Below, piece by piece: positions 14,552 through 21,502 of a DNA stretch of 33,469 nucleotides. This stretch comes from Parcubacteria group bacterium GW2011_GWC1_45_13 (lineage in GTDB: Bacteria; Patescibacteriota; Minisyncoccia; UBA11713; 2-01-FULL-45-33), in assembly GCA_001001285.1 (NCBI GenBank), contig LCKG01000007.1, positions 1 to 33,469 of the forward strand, in the 5' to 3' direction. How positions within the stretch are numbered: the stretch's first letter is position 1; each line of letters opens with the position of its first letter. The notes beneath the pieces were generated by a model. The model was not told the DNA's origin and did not search any database. It saw only the letters and a program-made list of their open reading frames with translations. The translations under genes and the position numbers were made by a program.

Positions 14552-14575
14552 AAAAACCAGTTTAACATATCAGCC

Positions 14576-14604
14576 TTGCCATCGCAACAATTTTTGTTTA
14601 TACT
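14576..14604 (+). promoter_or_regulatory. Promoter of rpsB-tsf
   Basis: TTGCCA (14576-14581), 17-bp spacer, TATACT (14599-14604); the ATG at 14614 is 9 nt beyond the -10, leaving a leader of only about 2-3 nt. Confidence 0.7.
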
Positions 14605-14613
14605 CGATATATT

Positions 14614-15339
14614 ATGGAAATTACGGAAAATACCGAAATTGAGACTCTTTTTGCCGCGGGGGCACATGTTGGATATTCCAAAACGCGTCGGCACCCCAGC
14701 ATGAAGGAATTTATTTTTGGCACCAGAAATAATATTGAGATTTTTGATCTTGGCAAAACTCTGGCCAATTTAAAAACAGCGGAAGAGTTTTTAAAGTTGT
14801 TGGGCAGGGAAGGTAAGGCCGTTCTTTGGGTCGGCTCCAAACCGCCGGCAAGTCGGTTTATCAGGGAAGCGGCTAAAAAAACCGGAATGCCGTATGTTGC
14901 GGAAAGGTGGCTGGGCGGCACTTTGACTAATTTTAAGGTTTTTGAAGGGCGCTTGGCACATTTGGCCAAATTGGAAACTGAAGAAATGTCGGGCGGATTT
15001 GAAAAATATTCCAAAAAAGAAAAACTTCTCAAGACGATAGAAATCAGAAAACTTGGCAGAATGTTTGAGGGGTTAAAAAACGTAAAATCTTTGCCGCAAG
15101 CCTTGATTATTGTTGACCCGGGAGAAGAAAAAACGGCTTTATCCGAAGCCCACAGGAAAAATATTCCCGTGGTTGCTATATTAAACGTGGATTGTGACCC
15201 CCAAAATATAAAATATACTATTCCGGCTAACGACAATTCTTCGGCCGTGATTTCGCTGATATTAAGTAAACTCGCTACGGCCTATGAAGCCGGCCTTGCG
15301 GAGAAACAAGCCGAAAAACAAATAGAAAAACCAGTATGA
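14614..15339 (+). CDS. rpsB: Ribosomal protein uS2
   Basis: Small-subunit protein, 241 residues, full length for the family. Hallmarks: AGAHVGYSKTRRHPSMKEFI at the N terminus (first positions of the H-x-G signature), ERWLGGTLTNFK and IVDPGEEKTALSEAHR, then the conserved VAILNVDCDP with TIPANDNS. The C-terminal tail is rich in Glu, Lys and Gln. The stop overlaps the tsf start (ATGA at 15336), giving the classic rpsB-tsf operon. Confidence 0.97.
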   Translation: MEITENTEIETLFAAGAHVGYSKTRRHPSMKEFIFGTRNNIEIFDLGKTLANLKTAEEFLKLLGREGKAVLWVGSKPPASRFIREAAKKTGMPYVAERWLGGTLTNFKVFEGRLAHLAKLETEEMSGGFEKYSKKEKLLKTIEIRKLGRMFEGLKNVKSLPQALIIVDPGEEKTALSEAHRKNIPVVAILNVDCDPQNIKYTIPANDNSSAVISLILSKLATAYEAGLAEKQAEKQIEKPV

Positions 15340-15788
15340 CCATATCCAGCGATTTGGTAAAACGTCTTAGAGAGACAACCGGCGCGTCCATGGTGCTTTG
15401 TAAAAAGATTTTGGAAGAAGCCGGCGGAGATTTGGAGCTGGCTTCGGCGCTTATTTTAAAATCGTCTGAAGGCTTGGCAGTCAAAAAAAGCGAACGAGAA
15501 ACCGGCGCTGGGATTGTGGAAGCATACATCCATGCTGGGGGGAAAGTGGGCGTGCTTTTGGAGCTCCGGTGTGAGACCGATTTTGTGGCAAGAAACCAGG
15601 AATTTAAATCTTTGGCGCATGAGATGGCTTTGCATATCGCAGGCATGAACCCGGAGAATATTAAATTAATGCTCGCCCAGCTCTACGTTAAAGACCAGTC
15701 AATGACGGTTGAAGAGTTGATAAAACGGGCTACCGCCAAATTCGGCGAAAAAATAGAAGTGGCCAGATTCGTAAGATACGAGCTTTAA
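15336..15788 (+). CDS. tsf: Elongation factor Ts, short form
   Basis: Nucleotide exchange factor for EF-Tu. The 150-residue protein has the N-terminal UBA-like domain (LRETTGASMVLCKKILEEAGGD, residues about 11-32) and the core with the EF-Tu-contacting TDFVARNQEF motif, and ends EVARFVRYEL, the usual C-terminal signature. It therefore lacks one of the two repeated core subdomains of the E. coli protein (about 280 residues); such short forms are known from Thermus and CPR bacteria. Confidence 0.95.
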   Translation: MTISSDLVKRLRETTGASMVLCKKILEEAGGDLELASALILKSSEGLAVKKSERETGAGIVEAYIHAGGKVGVLLELRCETDFVARNQEFKSLAHEMALHIAGMNPENIKLMLAQLYVKDQSMTVEELIKRATAKFGEKIEVARFVRYEL

Positions 15789-15791
15789 AAT

Positions 15792-16157
15792 ATGATTTTT
15801 TATTCCATAATTTTGTTTCTAAGCGTTGGTGGAATTTTAGCGATTATCCGCAGAAACCGCGATGAATTTGTAGCGTTTAATTTCGCCGAATTTATGGAGG
15901 GATTGGTGGCCGACGCCGTAGCGCTCTGGCACTCTCGCCTTCGCGACCAGTCGTTCACATTTCTGGAAAAGCGTTTGAGGGAAGCTAGAATCTGGGTTTT
16001 AAAAACCGAAAGCATGCTTTTTCGCACGGCGCACAAACTCCGCGGGATAAAAGAAAGAAATGGAAATGGAAATAACGAAAACGGGAACAACGGAAATGGC
16101 GGAGGCAAGGATGGCAATGGGAATGGTCACGGAGATAACGCAGACCTAAATCGTTAA
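15792..16157 (+). CDS. Membrane-anchored small protein with Asn/Gly-rich tail
   Basis: A 121-residue protein of unknown function. A single N-terminal membrane segment (about residues 3-19) is followed by a basic amphipathic middle (LEKRLREARIWVLKTES, HKLRGIKERNG) and a tail of about 30 residues made of NGN, NNG and GNG units. It starts 3 nt after tsf and is probably co-transcribed. Its stop codon ends exactly at the 3' base of the oppositely oriented tRNA-Thr. A parallel low-complexity tail occurs in the lipoprotein at 10802-11284. Confidence 0.7.
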   Translation: MIFYSIILFLSVGGILAIIRRNRDEFVAFNFAEFMEGLVADAVALWHSRLRDQSFTFLEKRLREARIWVLKTESMLFRTAHKLRGIKERNGNGNNENGNNGNGGGKDGNGNGHGDNADLNR

Positions 16158-16228
16158 GCCGGAGAGAGGACTTGAACCTCCAACCTACGGTTTACAAAAC
16201 CGTTGCTCTGCCATTGAGCTACTCCGGC
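16157..16228 (-). tRNA. tRNA-Thr (anticodon UGU)
   Basis: Cloverleaf on the minus strand: acceptor GCCGGAG/CTCCGGC, D arm GCTC/GAGC, anticodon stem ACGGT/ACCGT with loop TTTGTAA (anticodon TGT), T arm GGAGG-TTCAAGT-CCTCT. CCA is not encoded. A second threonine tRNA with anticodon GGU lies at 28987-29058. Confidence 0.95.
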
Positions 16229-16237
16229 AATTTTTTA

Positions 16238-16265
16238 ATTTTACACTATTTTTTAAAATAATCAA
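16238..16265 (-). promoter_or_regulatory. Promoter of tRNA-Thr (UGU)
   Basis: Minus-strand TTGATT (16260-16265), 16-bp spacer, TAAAAT (16238-16243), 9 nt before the mature tRNA 5' end. Confidence 0.5.
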
Positions 16266-16332
16266 CTTAAAATTGCTTAAATCAAATTTGTAATCTGACA
16301 GCTATAGCGCTGAAAATGCAAATTACACATAG

Positions 16333-16361
16333 TTGCAAAAAATTAAAAAGTTGTGTATAAT
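16333..16361 (+). promoter_or_regulatory. Promoter of the DUF5667-like gene (leaderless)
   Basis: TTGCAA (16333-16338), 17-bp spacer, perfect TATAAT (16356-16361); ATG 16370 begins 8 nt after the -10, so the expected leader is about 2 nt. Confidence 0.8.
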
Positions 16362-16369
16362 AAAGCTTA

Positions 16370-18295
16370 ATGAAAAAGCTCTCTTTTGTTGTTTCTTTTT
16401 TGCTTTTAACGGCTGTTTTTACGGCTCCTCTTTCCGTCTCGGCAGCCGAAAGCGCGGGGATTAAACCCGGCAGTTTTTTCTACGGTTTTGTCACCACTTT
16501 TGAGAAAGTAAACCTATTTTTTACTTTCAATCCCGAGAAAAAAGCGGAAAAAGCTCTAAAATACGCCGAAAAGCGGCTCGCCGAAGCCGAGGCTGTTGCT
16601 GGAGATAAAAATTCAGACGCTGTTAAAACCGCAATTTCCGGTTATGAAACAAACATCGCTCTCGCGGCCGAGGCGTCAAAAAAAGTTAAGGACGAAACCA
16701 AGGCCGAAAACCTCCTTAATTTAATCGCGGACAACGCTTCAAAACACCAAACAATTCTGTCGGATGTCTTATCTAAAGTCCCCGACGAAGCCAAAGAAGC
16801 AATAACAAAAGCAATTGAAACAAGCCGTAAAGGCCAAGAGGAGGCAATACAAAAAATCGCCGAATTAAAGCAGGAAGTCGCGGGGCTTAAACAGGAGGTC
16901 GCAGAATTAAAAAAACAGCAAAGCACGGAATCCGCCACTTCTCAAAAGATTGGCGCGGAGAGCCCACCAACGAGCATTAAAGAATTAAAAAAAGAGATTG
17001 AGGAGCTAAAAAAACAAGCCGCAGAGAAAGAAGAGCGTGAAAAACAGGCAACAACCCCAACTACTCCAACCCAGCCTGCTGTCAAAGTTCCAGTATCACA
17101 AACAGAAATTAAAGCAAAAGAACAAGCTGTTACCTTAACCAACTCTCTCGGAATATCTTATACTTTTGACGACCCGATGATTAATAAACAAAGAGTCCGG
17201 GACTTGATTGGTATTGGCTTCGTTGTGACTAAAGGTGAGCTCCCAGAGGGAATAATAATTAAACCCGTTGAAACTCTACCGCCCATGCCGACTCCAATAC
17301 CTACCACAATTTCTACCCTAATACCAACAGCTACGCCAACACCTACTCCAACTCTGACCCCAACCCCAACTCCGACTCCAACGCCCACCCCGACTCCTAT
17401 GCCAACGCCTACACTGACTCCAACTGATAATTTACTTGTTAATATTGAACAGGTGTCTTTCCAAGATCTGGCGAATTCTGGTTATAACATAAGTTATCCA
17501 GATTATTTTGCTGCGTTCAGAGTTACATGCGATGAATCGATTATTTTAAACAACTTTAGTTTTATTTTTAACAACCCTAACTCACTCGCACGACTTTATA
17601 ATGTAGATCTTGCTGGTACTAATATTCCAGTAATAGCGCCCGGTAATACTGTTATATTTAATGGCGAAAAAAATTGTGATCCAAATTCTAGTCCTAACTA
17701 TAAAGTTTTGATGCTTAAATCGTATTCGAGTGAGGCTGGTTGGAATATAGTGTTTAACTCGGTTGCCGTAAAACGAAAATATTTTCCGTCTCTTCCTATA
17801 ACTTTAACTGGGCTGCCAATTAATGTTTTACCAAGAGATAGAATCCTTAAATTGGCATTACTGTCCTCTACTTTATCTGGATTAATACCCCCAAGCTCAT
17901 ATGGAAGTCCCACCATATTAAAACTTGGGCTCACAAGCGATTATACAAACTTATCAATAAATAGCGTGAAATTGTTACTTGTTGGTGAGACATTTTTTGA
18001 TGGTGGAAATTCAAAAAATGTTAATGTTTCTGTTAGTGAAAACAACACATATATTATTAAACAACAACCATTTGAATCAGGCATTACAAGTACTTACACT
18101 TACGGTAACCCAGGTTATCAATACGATATTGGATCTAAATCATACACCATTATAGATGTACAGCTTAGTTTAGTGGGTGCAAAGCCGGGCACAAAATGGA
18201 ATGCTACTCTTCTCGATATAGAATTTATAGACAAAAACACCGGTTCAAAAATCAATGAAACCGGTTTACCTATAAGTAATGAAATTGGGTACTAA
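16370..18295 (+). CDS. Large secreted protein with DUF5667-like, Pro/Thr-repeat and beta-rich regions
   Basis: A 641-residue extracytoplasmic protein. A signal peptide (about 1-25, ending VSA-AE) is followed by a DUF5667-like helical domain (GSFFYGFVTTFEKVNLFFTF, then EKALKYAEKRLAEAEA) typical of CPR surface proteins, a heptad-rich coiled coil (about 145-225), a TPTP-type proline/threonine linker (about 300-350) and a 290-residue beta-rich C-terminal region rich in Asn, Ser and Tyr with no recognised domain. The DNA of the C-terminal region is clearly more AT-rich than that of the N-terminal half, so the protein may be a chimera. A cell-surface adhesin or S-layer-associated role is inference. 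Confidence 0.75.
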   Translation: MKKLSFVVSFLLLTAVFTAPLSVSAAESAGIKPGSFFYGFVTTFEKVNLFFTFNPEKKAEKALKYAEKRLAEAEAVAGDKNSDAVKTAISGYETNIALAAEASKKVKDETKAENLLNLIADNASKHQTILSDVLSKVPDEAKEAITKAIETSRKGQEEAIQKIAELKQEVAGLKQEVAELKKQQSTESATSQKIGAESPPTSIKELKKEIEELKKQAAEKEEREKQATTPTTPTQPAVKVPVSQTEIKAKEQAVTLTNSLGISYTFDDPMINKQRVRDLIGIGFVVTKGELPEGIIIKPVETLPPMPTPIPTTISTLIPTATPTPTPTLTPTPTPTPTPTPTPMPTPTLTPTDNLLVNIEQVSFQDLANSGYNISYPDYFAAFRVTCDESIILNNFSFIFNNPNSLARLYNVDLAGTNIPVIAPGNTVIFNGEKNCDPNSSPNYKVLMLKSYSSEAGWNIVFNSVAVKRKYFPSLPITLTGLPINVLPRDRILKLALLSSTLSGLIPPSSYGSPTILKLGLTSDYTNLSINSVKLLLVGETFFDGGNSKNVNVSVSENNTYIIKQQPFESGITSTYTYGNPGYQYDIGSKSYTIIDVQLSLVGAKPGTKWNATLLDIEFIDKNTGSKINETGLPISNEIGY

Positions 18296-18369
18296 ATCGA
18301 ATAAATTTCTATCATGGACCAGCTCAAAGAAAAATGCTTGAGCAGTAATTACTGAAACATACTTTTCAT

Positions 18370-19236
18370 ATGACGCTAATTGCCGGACAACTTTTTTTCC
18401 AAGGTTTAGTACTGATTGCTGACAGTAGAGCCAGCACTATCAAAAATGGGAAAATTGTTCCTTGGAGAGACAATACCCAGAAGATATTTCTTCTTTCGAG
18501 CCACTTGGGTATTGGTTTTGCGGGAGACATAGAATTTGCTGGTAGCATAATTAGCTTTTTAAGTAGCCAAATAGAAAAAAGGCCACTCTTGAGGAATTTA
18601 CATGTTTTTTATAGCAAAGGACCCAAGCTCATAAGATACGCGTACAAAATTCTATCGGAAAAAACTGGGGAAAAAAGACCAGTTGGATTTATTGTCGCGT
18701 CTCTTGACCCAAACAGACCGGAACCAATAAAAAATGAAATCGGACAGATAACTGGGCATATCGGCATTTACGATAAAAAACTATTTAAAATTTCATTTCC
18801 GGAAGATTCTTTTGAAGAAGCAAAATTAATTTTAATGCCATCTTTGGTTTTAGGTAGTGGAGAGCCTGCTGTAAGAGGGAAAGAGGATTCACTCAAGAAA
18901 TTATTATTTTGTTCAGCAATGAATTCTTTATATTTTCAAGCATTTCTTATAGATTTGATTTTGAGGAGAAAGATCAAAGAATTAGGCATAGATACGGTTG
19001 GTGGTTTGTCACAAATACTAATAATTGAGCCAAAAAGCTCAGGCTTTTTGCAGTACAAAGGGAAAAGTGACTTAGACGATTCTACGGATATATTAGATAT
19101 AGAGCTTATAATAAAAAATGATAGGTTAGTTCAACACAATTTAATTACCGGCAAAGAAACCCCTTTGCTTTTTCCGCCGGAAGTGATGAAAATCAAAGAT
19201 CCAGAATCTGATTTATTTGCGGATTTAGACAGCTAA
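18370..19236 (+). CDS. Orphan proteasome-like Ntn-hydrolase
   Basis: A 288-residue protein whose N terminus matches proteasome beta/HslV/Anbu-type peptidases. Removal of the initiator Met would expose Thr1 (MTLIAG). Counting from it, Asp17 falls in VLIADSRAS, exactly where HslV and proteasome subunits have catalytic Asp17; the lysine in DNTQKIF is at position 37 instead of 33, consistent with a four-residue insertion; GIGFAGDIEFAG matches the conserved glycine-rich strand. The remaining ~200 residues, including about 90 beyond the usual fold, are not recognised. No ATPase partner (HslU, Mpa) or propeptide is visible. It stands alone in an AT-rich accessory region between a surface protein and a HicBA pair. 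A peptidase or amidohydrolase activity is inferred from these residues. Confidence 0.65.
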   Translation: MTLIAGQLFFQGLVLIADSRASTIKNGKIVPWRDNTQKIFLLSSHLGIGFAGDIEFAGSIISFLSSQIEKRPLLRNLHVFYSKGPKLIRYAYKILSEKTGEKRPVGFIVASLDPNRPEPIKNEIGQITGHIGIYDKKLFKISFPEDSFEEAKLILMPSLVLGSGEPAVRGKEDSLKKLLFCSAMNSLYFQAFLIDLILRRKIKELGIDTVGGLSQILIIEPKSSGFLQYKGKSDLDDSTDILDIELIIKNDRLVQHNLITGKETPLLFPPEVMKIKDPESDLFADLDS

Positions 19237-19361
19237 TACTTTGCGTTTTTACAGAAAGTTCAAAAATTATCACTTTAAACATAGATTTTCTTCTTTCCGC
19301 AACCGTTTTTCCAGCGGGCGGGGAAAAATTAAGGGAAAATCCAACGGCTCAACGGGCAGAA

Positions 19362-19598
19362 TTATTTAAGGGCATCCCAAATTTCGGATTCTTGAAAGCC
19401 CCATTCCATCATCTTTTTAAATATTTTCATATTCAAAAATTTATGGAGTTTATGCTGAATAGTATATTTTGCATCAGTTTTAGGATGTTTAACCAAACAA
19501 TGACTGCCGTCCCCTCTCCTGCAGTCAACCAACAGACCAAGTTTTCTGCAAGCCCTCAACCAATCTCGCTGCTTCAAATCTGAAAATCCTCCTTGCAT
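19362..19598 (-). CDS. HicA-like mRNA interferase (putative toxin)
   Basis: A 78-residue protein with the small double-stranded-RNA-binding fold pattern of HicA: KLGLLVDCRRGDGSHCLVKH contains the conserved G-S-H with probable catalytic His33, followed by TIQHKLHKFLNMKIFKKMME, the equivalent of the family's P-x-H...K motif. It is the second gene of a minus-strand pair, 2 nt after the HicB-like gene. HicA toxins degrade mRNA and are neutralised by HicB. The order HicB then HicA is the reverse of the classical order but is common. Confidence 0.7.
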   Translation of the reverse strand: MQGGFSDLKQRDWLRACRKLGLLVDCRRGDGSHCLVKHPKTDAKYTIQHKLHKFLNMKIFKKMMEWGFQESEIWDALK

Positions 19599-19600
19599 AT

Positions 19601-19960
19601 CTATCTCGTGACATATACTTTCGTGGTATATACTTTTTGCTCAATCGTAACTGGCTCATTATTCATCCTAACTAAATCATAATTAACCAAGTACGGAGGA
19701 ATTTCAAAATAAGTAAAAACAGCGCCTTTGATAACCCGACTTATTTCCTTCACATCATTACCTCCCGTAAGAATACCGTCGATATTTGTTGATTCGGCAG
19801 TCCAGCTTCCGTCCGGATAATGTTCAATTGTAAAACTTATTTCTTTTAATTCGTTCATTTTTTTTAACATAGCTAAAACAACGGGGTTTTGATTTTCGTG
19901 AAAATCAACTCCGTATTTCTTCACTAATTGACTTATATTAAAAATTGCTCTAGTAAACAT
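19601..19960 (-). CDS. HicB-like antitoxin with N-terminal extension
   Basis: A 119-residue protein. The central part ISFTIEHYPDGSWTAEST to NDVKEISRVIKGAVFTYFE matches the HicB partial RNase H fold: a beta hairpin ending in a DG turn, then a helix. The start at ATG 19960 is backed by an extended -10 (TGC-TATAAT, 19972-19980) 11 nt upstream; an internal ATG at 19858 would give a more typical 85-residue HicB. No clear DNA-binding domain is seen at the C terminus, so autoregulation may involve the 35-residue N-terminal extension. Divergent from the NDH-2-like gene with 117 bp between. Confidence 0.65.
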   Translation of the reverse strand: MFTRAIFNISQLVKKYGVDFHENQNPVVLAMLKKMNELKEISFTIEHYPDGSWTAESTNIDGILTGGNDVKEISRVIKGAVFTYFEIPPYLVNYDLVRMNNEPVTIEQKVYTTKVYVTR

Positions 19961-19971
19961 TCTTTTGCTTT

Positions 19972-19980
19972 ATTATAGCA
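19972..19980 (-). promoter_or_regulatory. Extended -10 of the hicBA-like operon
   Basis: Minus-strand TGCTATAAT, 11 nt before ATG 19960. The same nine bases drive the divergent gene at 20062-20070. No good -35 is seen. Confidence 0.6.
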
Positions 19981-20061
19981 TGAAATAATTAAGATATCCA
20001 CATAACTGTTTTCAAGTCTATTCATAGCATTTATATATTCCTTTGTCCAGACCCACTTTTT

Positions 20062-20070
20062 TGCTATAAT
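20062..20070 (+). promoter_or_regulatory. Extended -10 of the NDH-2-like gene (leaderless)
   Basis: TGCTATAAT with the hexamer at 20065-20070, ending 7 nt before ATG 20078. A weak TTGTCC (20043-20048) sits 16 bp upstream. Confidence 0.7.
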
Positions 20071-20077
20071 TTTTTAT

Positions 20078-21193
20078 ATGGTCCACGAAATTGTAATTGT
20101 CGGCGGGGGGTTGGGGGGAGTGAGAGTGGCAAAAATTTTGGCAAAATGGGGTGGAGGCGGCCCTGCCTCGCCGGCAGGCAGGCACCATATTAATATTACT
20201 TTAATAGATAAAAGCCGCTACCATACTTTTTATCCCAATCTCTACGAGGTGGCGACGGCGCATATTCCGGAAGTTTTTGGGCACATGCCGCTCGATTTTT
20301 TTAATTTGAAATCTTCAGTCATTTATCCTTTGGAGGATATTTTTTTGGACGATTTGAATGTTTCTGTCTTGGAAGACGAAGTCATCGGAGTGGATTTTAA
20401 AACAAACAAAATCAGGCTGAAAAAGTTTCCTGCCCATAACTATAATTTTTTGGTGCTGGCCGCCGGCAGTGAAACGAATTATTTTAATATCGCCGGCATG
20501 AGCCCAAACGCTTTTCCCTTGAAGGGCTTTTTTGACGCTTTGGAAGTCAGGAATGCCGTTGACGAAGTTTTTTTCAGGGCGCCGAAAAATCATATAGTGA
20601 AAATTGCCATCGGAGGTGGGGGGTTCACCGGATGCGAGCTGGCCGGGGAGCTAATCGGCTACATGAAAAAACTTGCGCTGGTTCATGGCCGCCCCGAATA
20701 TTATGGAGAGTGTCTGATTATTGAAGCTACCGAAAATCTTTTGGGAGGCGCGAGCCCGGCGCTCCGAAAAAAGGCCAAAGCAAGACTGGAAAAAAACGCT
20801 TGTGTGGCGGTGGATAAAAATCTCCGCGTTCTGCCTTACGAAAATGTTTTCGGTGTGGGGGATATTACTTATTGCGTTGACGAAGCCACCGGAAAATCTT
20901 TACCGATGACGGCGTCGGTCGCCATCCGCGAAGCCAAATATACCGCGGAAAATATAAAGCGGATGATTTTAAAAAAACCACTCATAAACTACAAACCGCA
21001 TCACGCTGGATTTATTATTCCTTTGGGCGGCAAATACGCCCTTCTCGAAAGCCACGGCTTGCGTATAGCGGGAATAATTCCGTGGCTTGTCAAACAAACC
21101 ACCTCGCTTCATTACTGGGCCACGCTGGTCGGATGGATGAAAGCTTTTAGGCTGTGGAAAAAGGGACTTGAAGTTTATTTAATGAATGATTAA
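20078..21193 (+). CDS. Type II NADH dehydrogenase-like flavoprotein, internally shortened
   Basis: A 371-residue member of the NDH-2 family, which passes electrons from NADH to quinone at the membrane. FAD-binding GGGLGGVRVAKIL is at the N terminus; the NAD-binding GGGGFTGCELAGEL lies at about residue 185; VFGVGDITYC is the second FAD motif. Two oddities: an in-frame palindromic insertion (20162-20178) adds GGGGPASPAG between the first helix and second strand of the FAD domain, and about 50 residues normally found between RLEK and VAVDKNLRV (the rest of the NAD-binding domain with the WTAGV motif) are absent. Function is therefore uncertain. Its stop codon overlaps the palindrome controlling the Rrf2 gene. 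Confidence 0.82.
   Translation: MVHEIVIVGGGLGGVRVAKILAKWGGGGPASPAGRHHINITLIDKSRYHTFYPNLYEVATAHIPEVFGHMPLDFFNLKSSVIYPLEDIFLDDLNVSVLEDEVIGVDFKTNKIRLKKFPAHNYNFLVLAAGSETNYFNIAGMSPNAFPLKGFFDALEVRNAVDEVFFRAPKNHIVKIAIGGGGFTGCELAGELIGYMKKLALVHGRPEYYGECLIIEATENLLGGASPALRKKAKARLEKNACVAVDKNLRVLPYENVFGVGDITYCVDEATGKSLPMTASVAIREAKYTAENIKRMILKKPLINYKPHHAGFIIPLGGKYALLESHGLRIAGIIPWLVKQTTSLHYWATLVGWMKAFRLWKKGLEVYLMND
20162..20178 (+). repeat. In-frame palindromic insertion in the NDH-2-like gene
   Basis: CCTGCC / GGCAGG arms around TCGCC, followed by CAGGC. It translates to GPASPAGR, the same peptide start and frame as the insertion in rpiB. Confidence 0.65.
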
Positions 21194-21219
21194 AATCGGA
21201 CTATAATAGTCCGATTTTA
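21191..21219. promoter_or_regulatory. Operator-promoter palindrome of the Rrf2-led Fe-S operon
   Basis: Perfect 12-bp arms TAAAATCGGACT (21191-21202) and AGTCCGATTTTA (21208-21219) around ATAAT. The -10 TATAAT (21202-21207) occupies the centre, 16 nt before ATG 21224. This is a natural site for autorepression by the Rrf2 protein. It also begins at the stop codon of the upstream gene and could act as a weak terminator, but no T tract follows. Confidence 0.75.
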
Positions 21220-21223
21220 GTTT

Positions 21224-21502
21224 ATGGCAAAGAAATTTGATTATGGGATTGTTTTAATTGAGCGTCTCAAATTGGCTGAAGATGGGTATTTAAACGCGAA
21301 AAGCGTGGCAAAAAAGCATGGCTTGCCGGAGGCCTATATGGAAAAAGTGGCGCAGGAACTTCGACGAGCCGGATGGCTTGAGGCGCGTCGTGGCATCGGC
21401 GGAGGATACAAACTTATAAAAAAAGATTTTGAGATTTTTGAGCTGATTAATTTTTTTGAAAGGCCTTATAATATTTGCCCAATAACGAGATTGCAAAAAT
21501 GA
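21224..21502 (+). CDS. Rrf2-family transcriptional regulator
   Basis: A 92-residue winged-helix protein. NAKSVAKKHGLPEAYMEKV (about residues 25-43) is the recognition helix region and LRRAGWLEARRGIGGGYKL the wing, both typical of Rrf2/IscR proteins. It is shorter than IscR (about 135-160 residues) and has only one cysteine (PYNICPIT), so it lacks the three-cysteine [2Fe-2S] site; a cluster could bind only as a dimer with other ligands. It leads the cysteine desulfurase-IscU-ferredoxin-SOD operon and overlaps iscS as ATGA. The 29-bp palindrome around its -10 suggests autoregulation. Confidence 0.85.
   Translation: MAKKFDYGIVLIERLKLAEDGYLNAKSVAKKHGLPEAYMEKVAQELRRAGWLEARRGIGGGYKLIKKDFEIFELINFFERPYNICPITRLQK

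Noticed and set aside
17330-17430. Repeated ACTCCAAC-type units as a microsatellite or CRISPR-like array
   Set aside because: They encode the TPTP linker with varied codons; the repetition is at the protein level and has no spacers.
18322-18343. Hairpin GCTCAA/TTGAGC as terminator of the surface protein gene
   Set aside because: Only 6 bp with a 10-nt loop and no T tract; not strong enough to report as a terminator.
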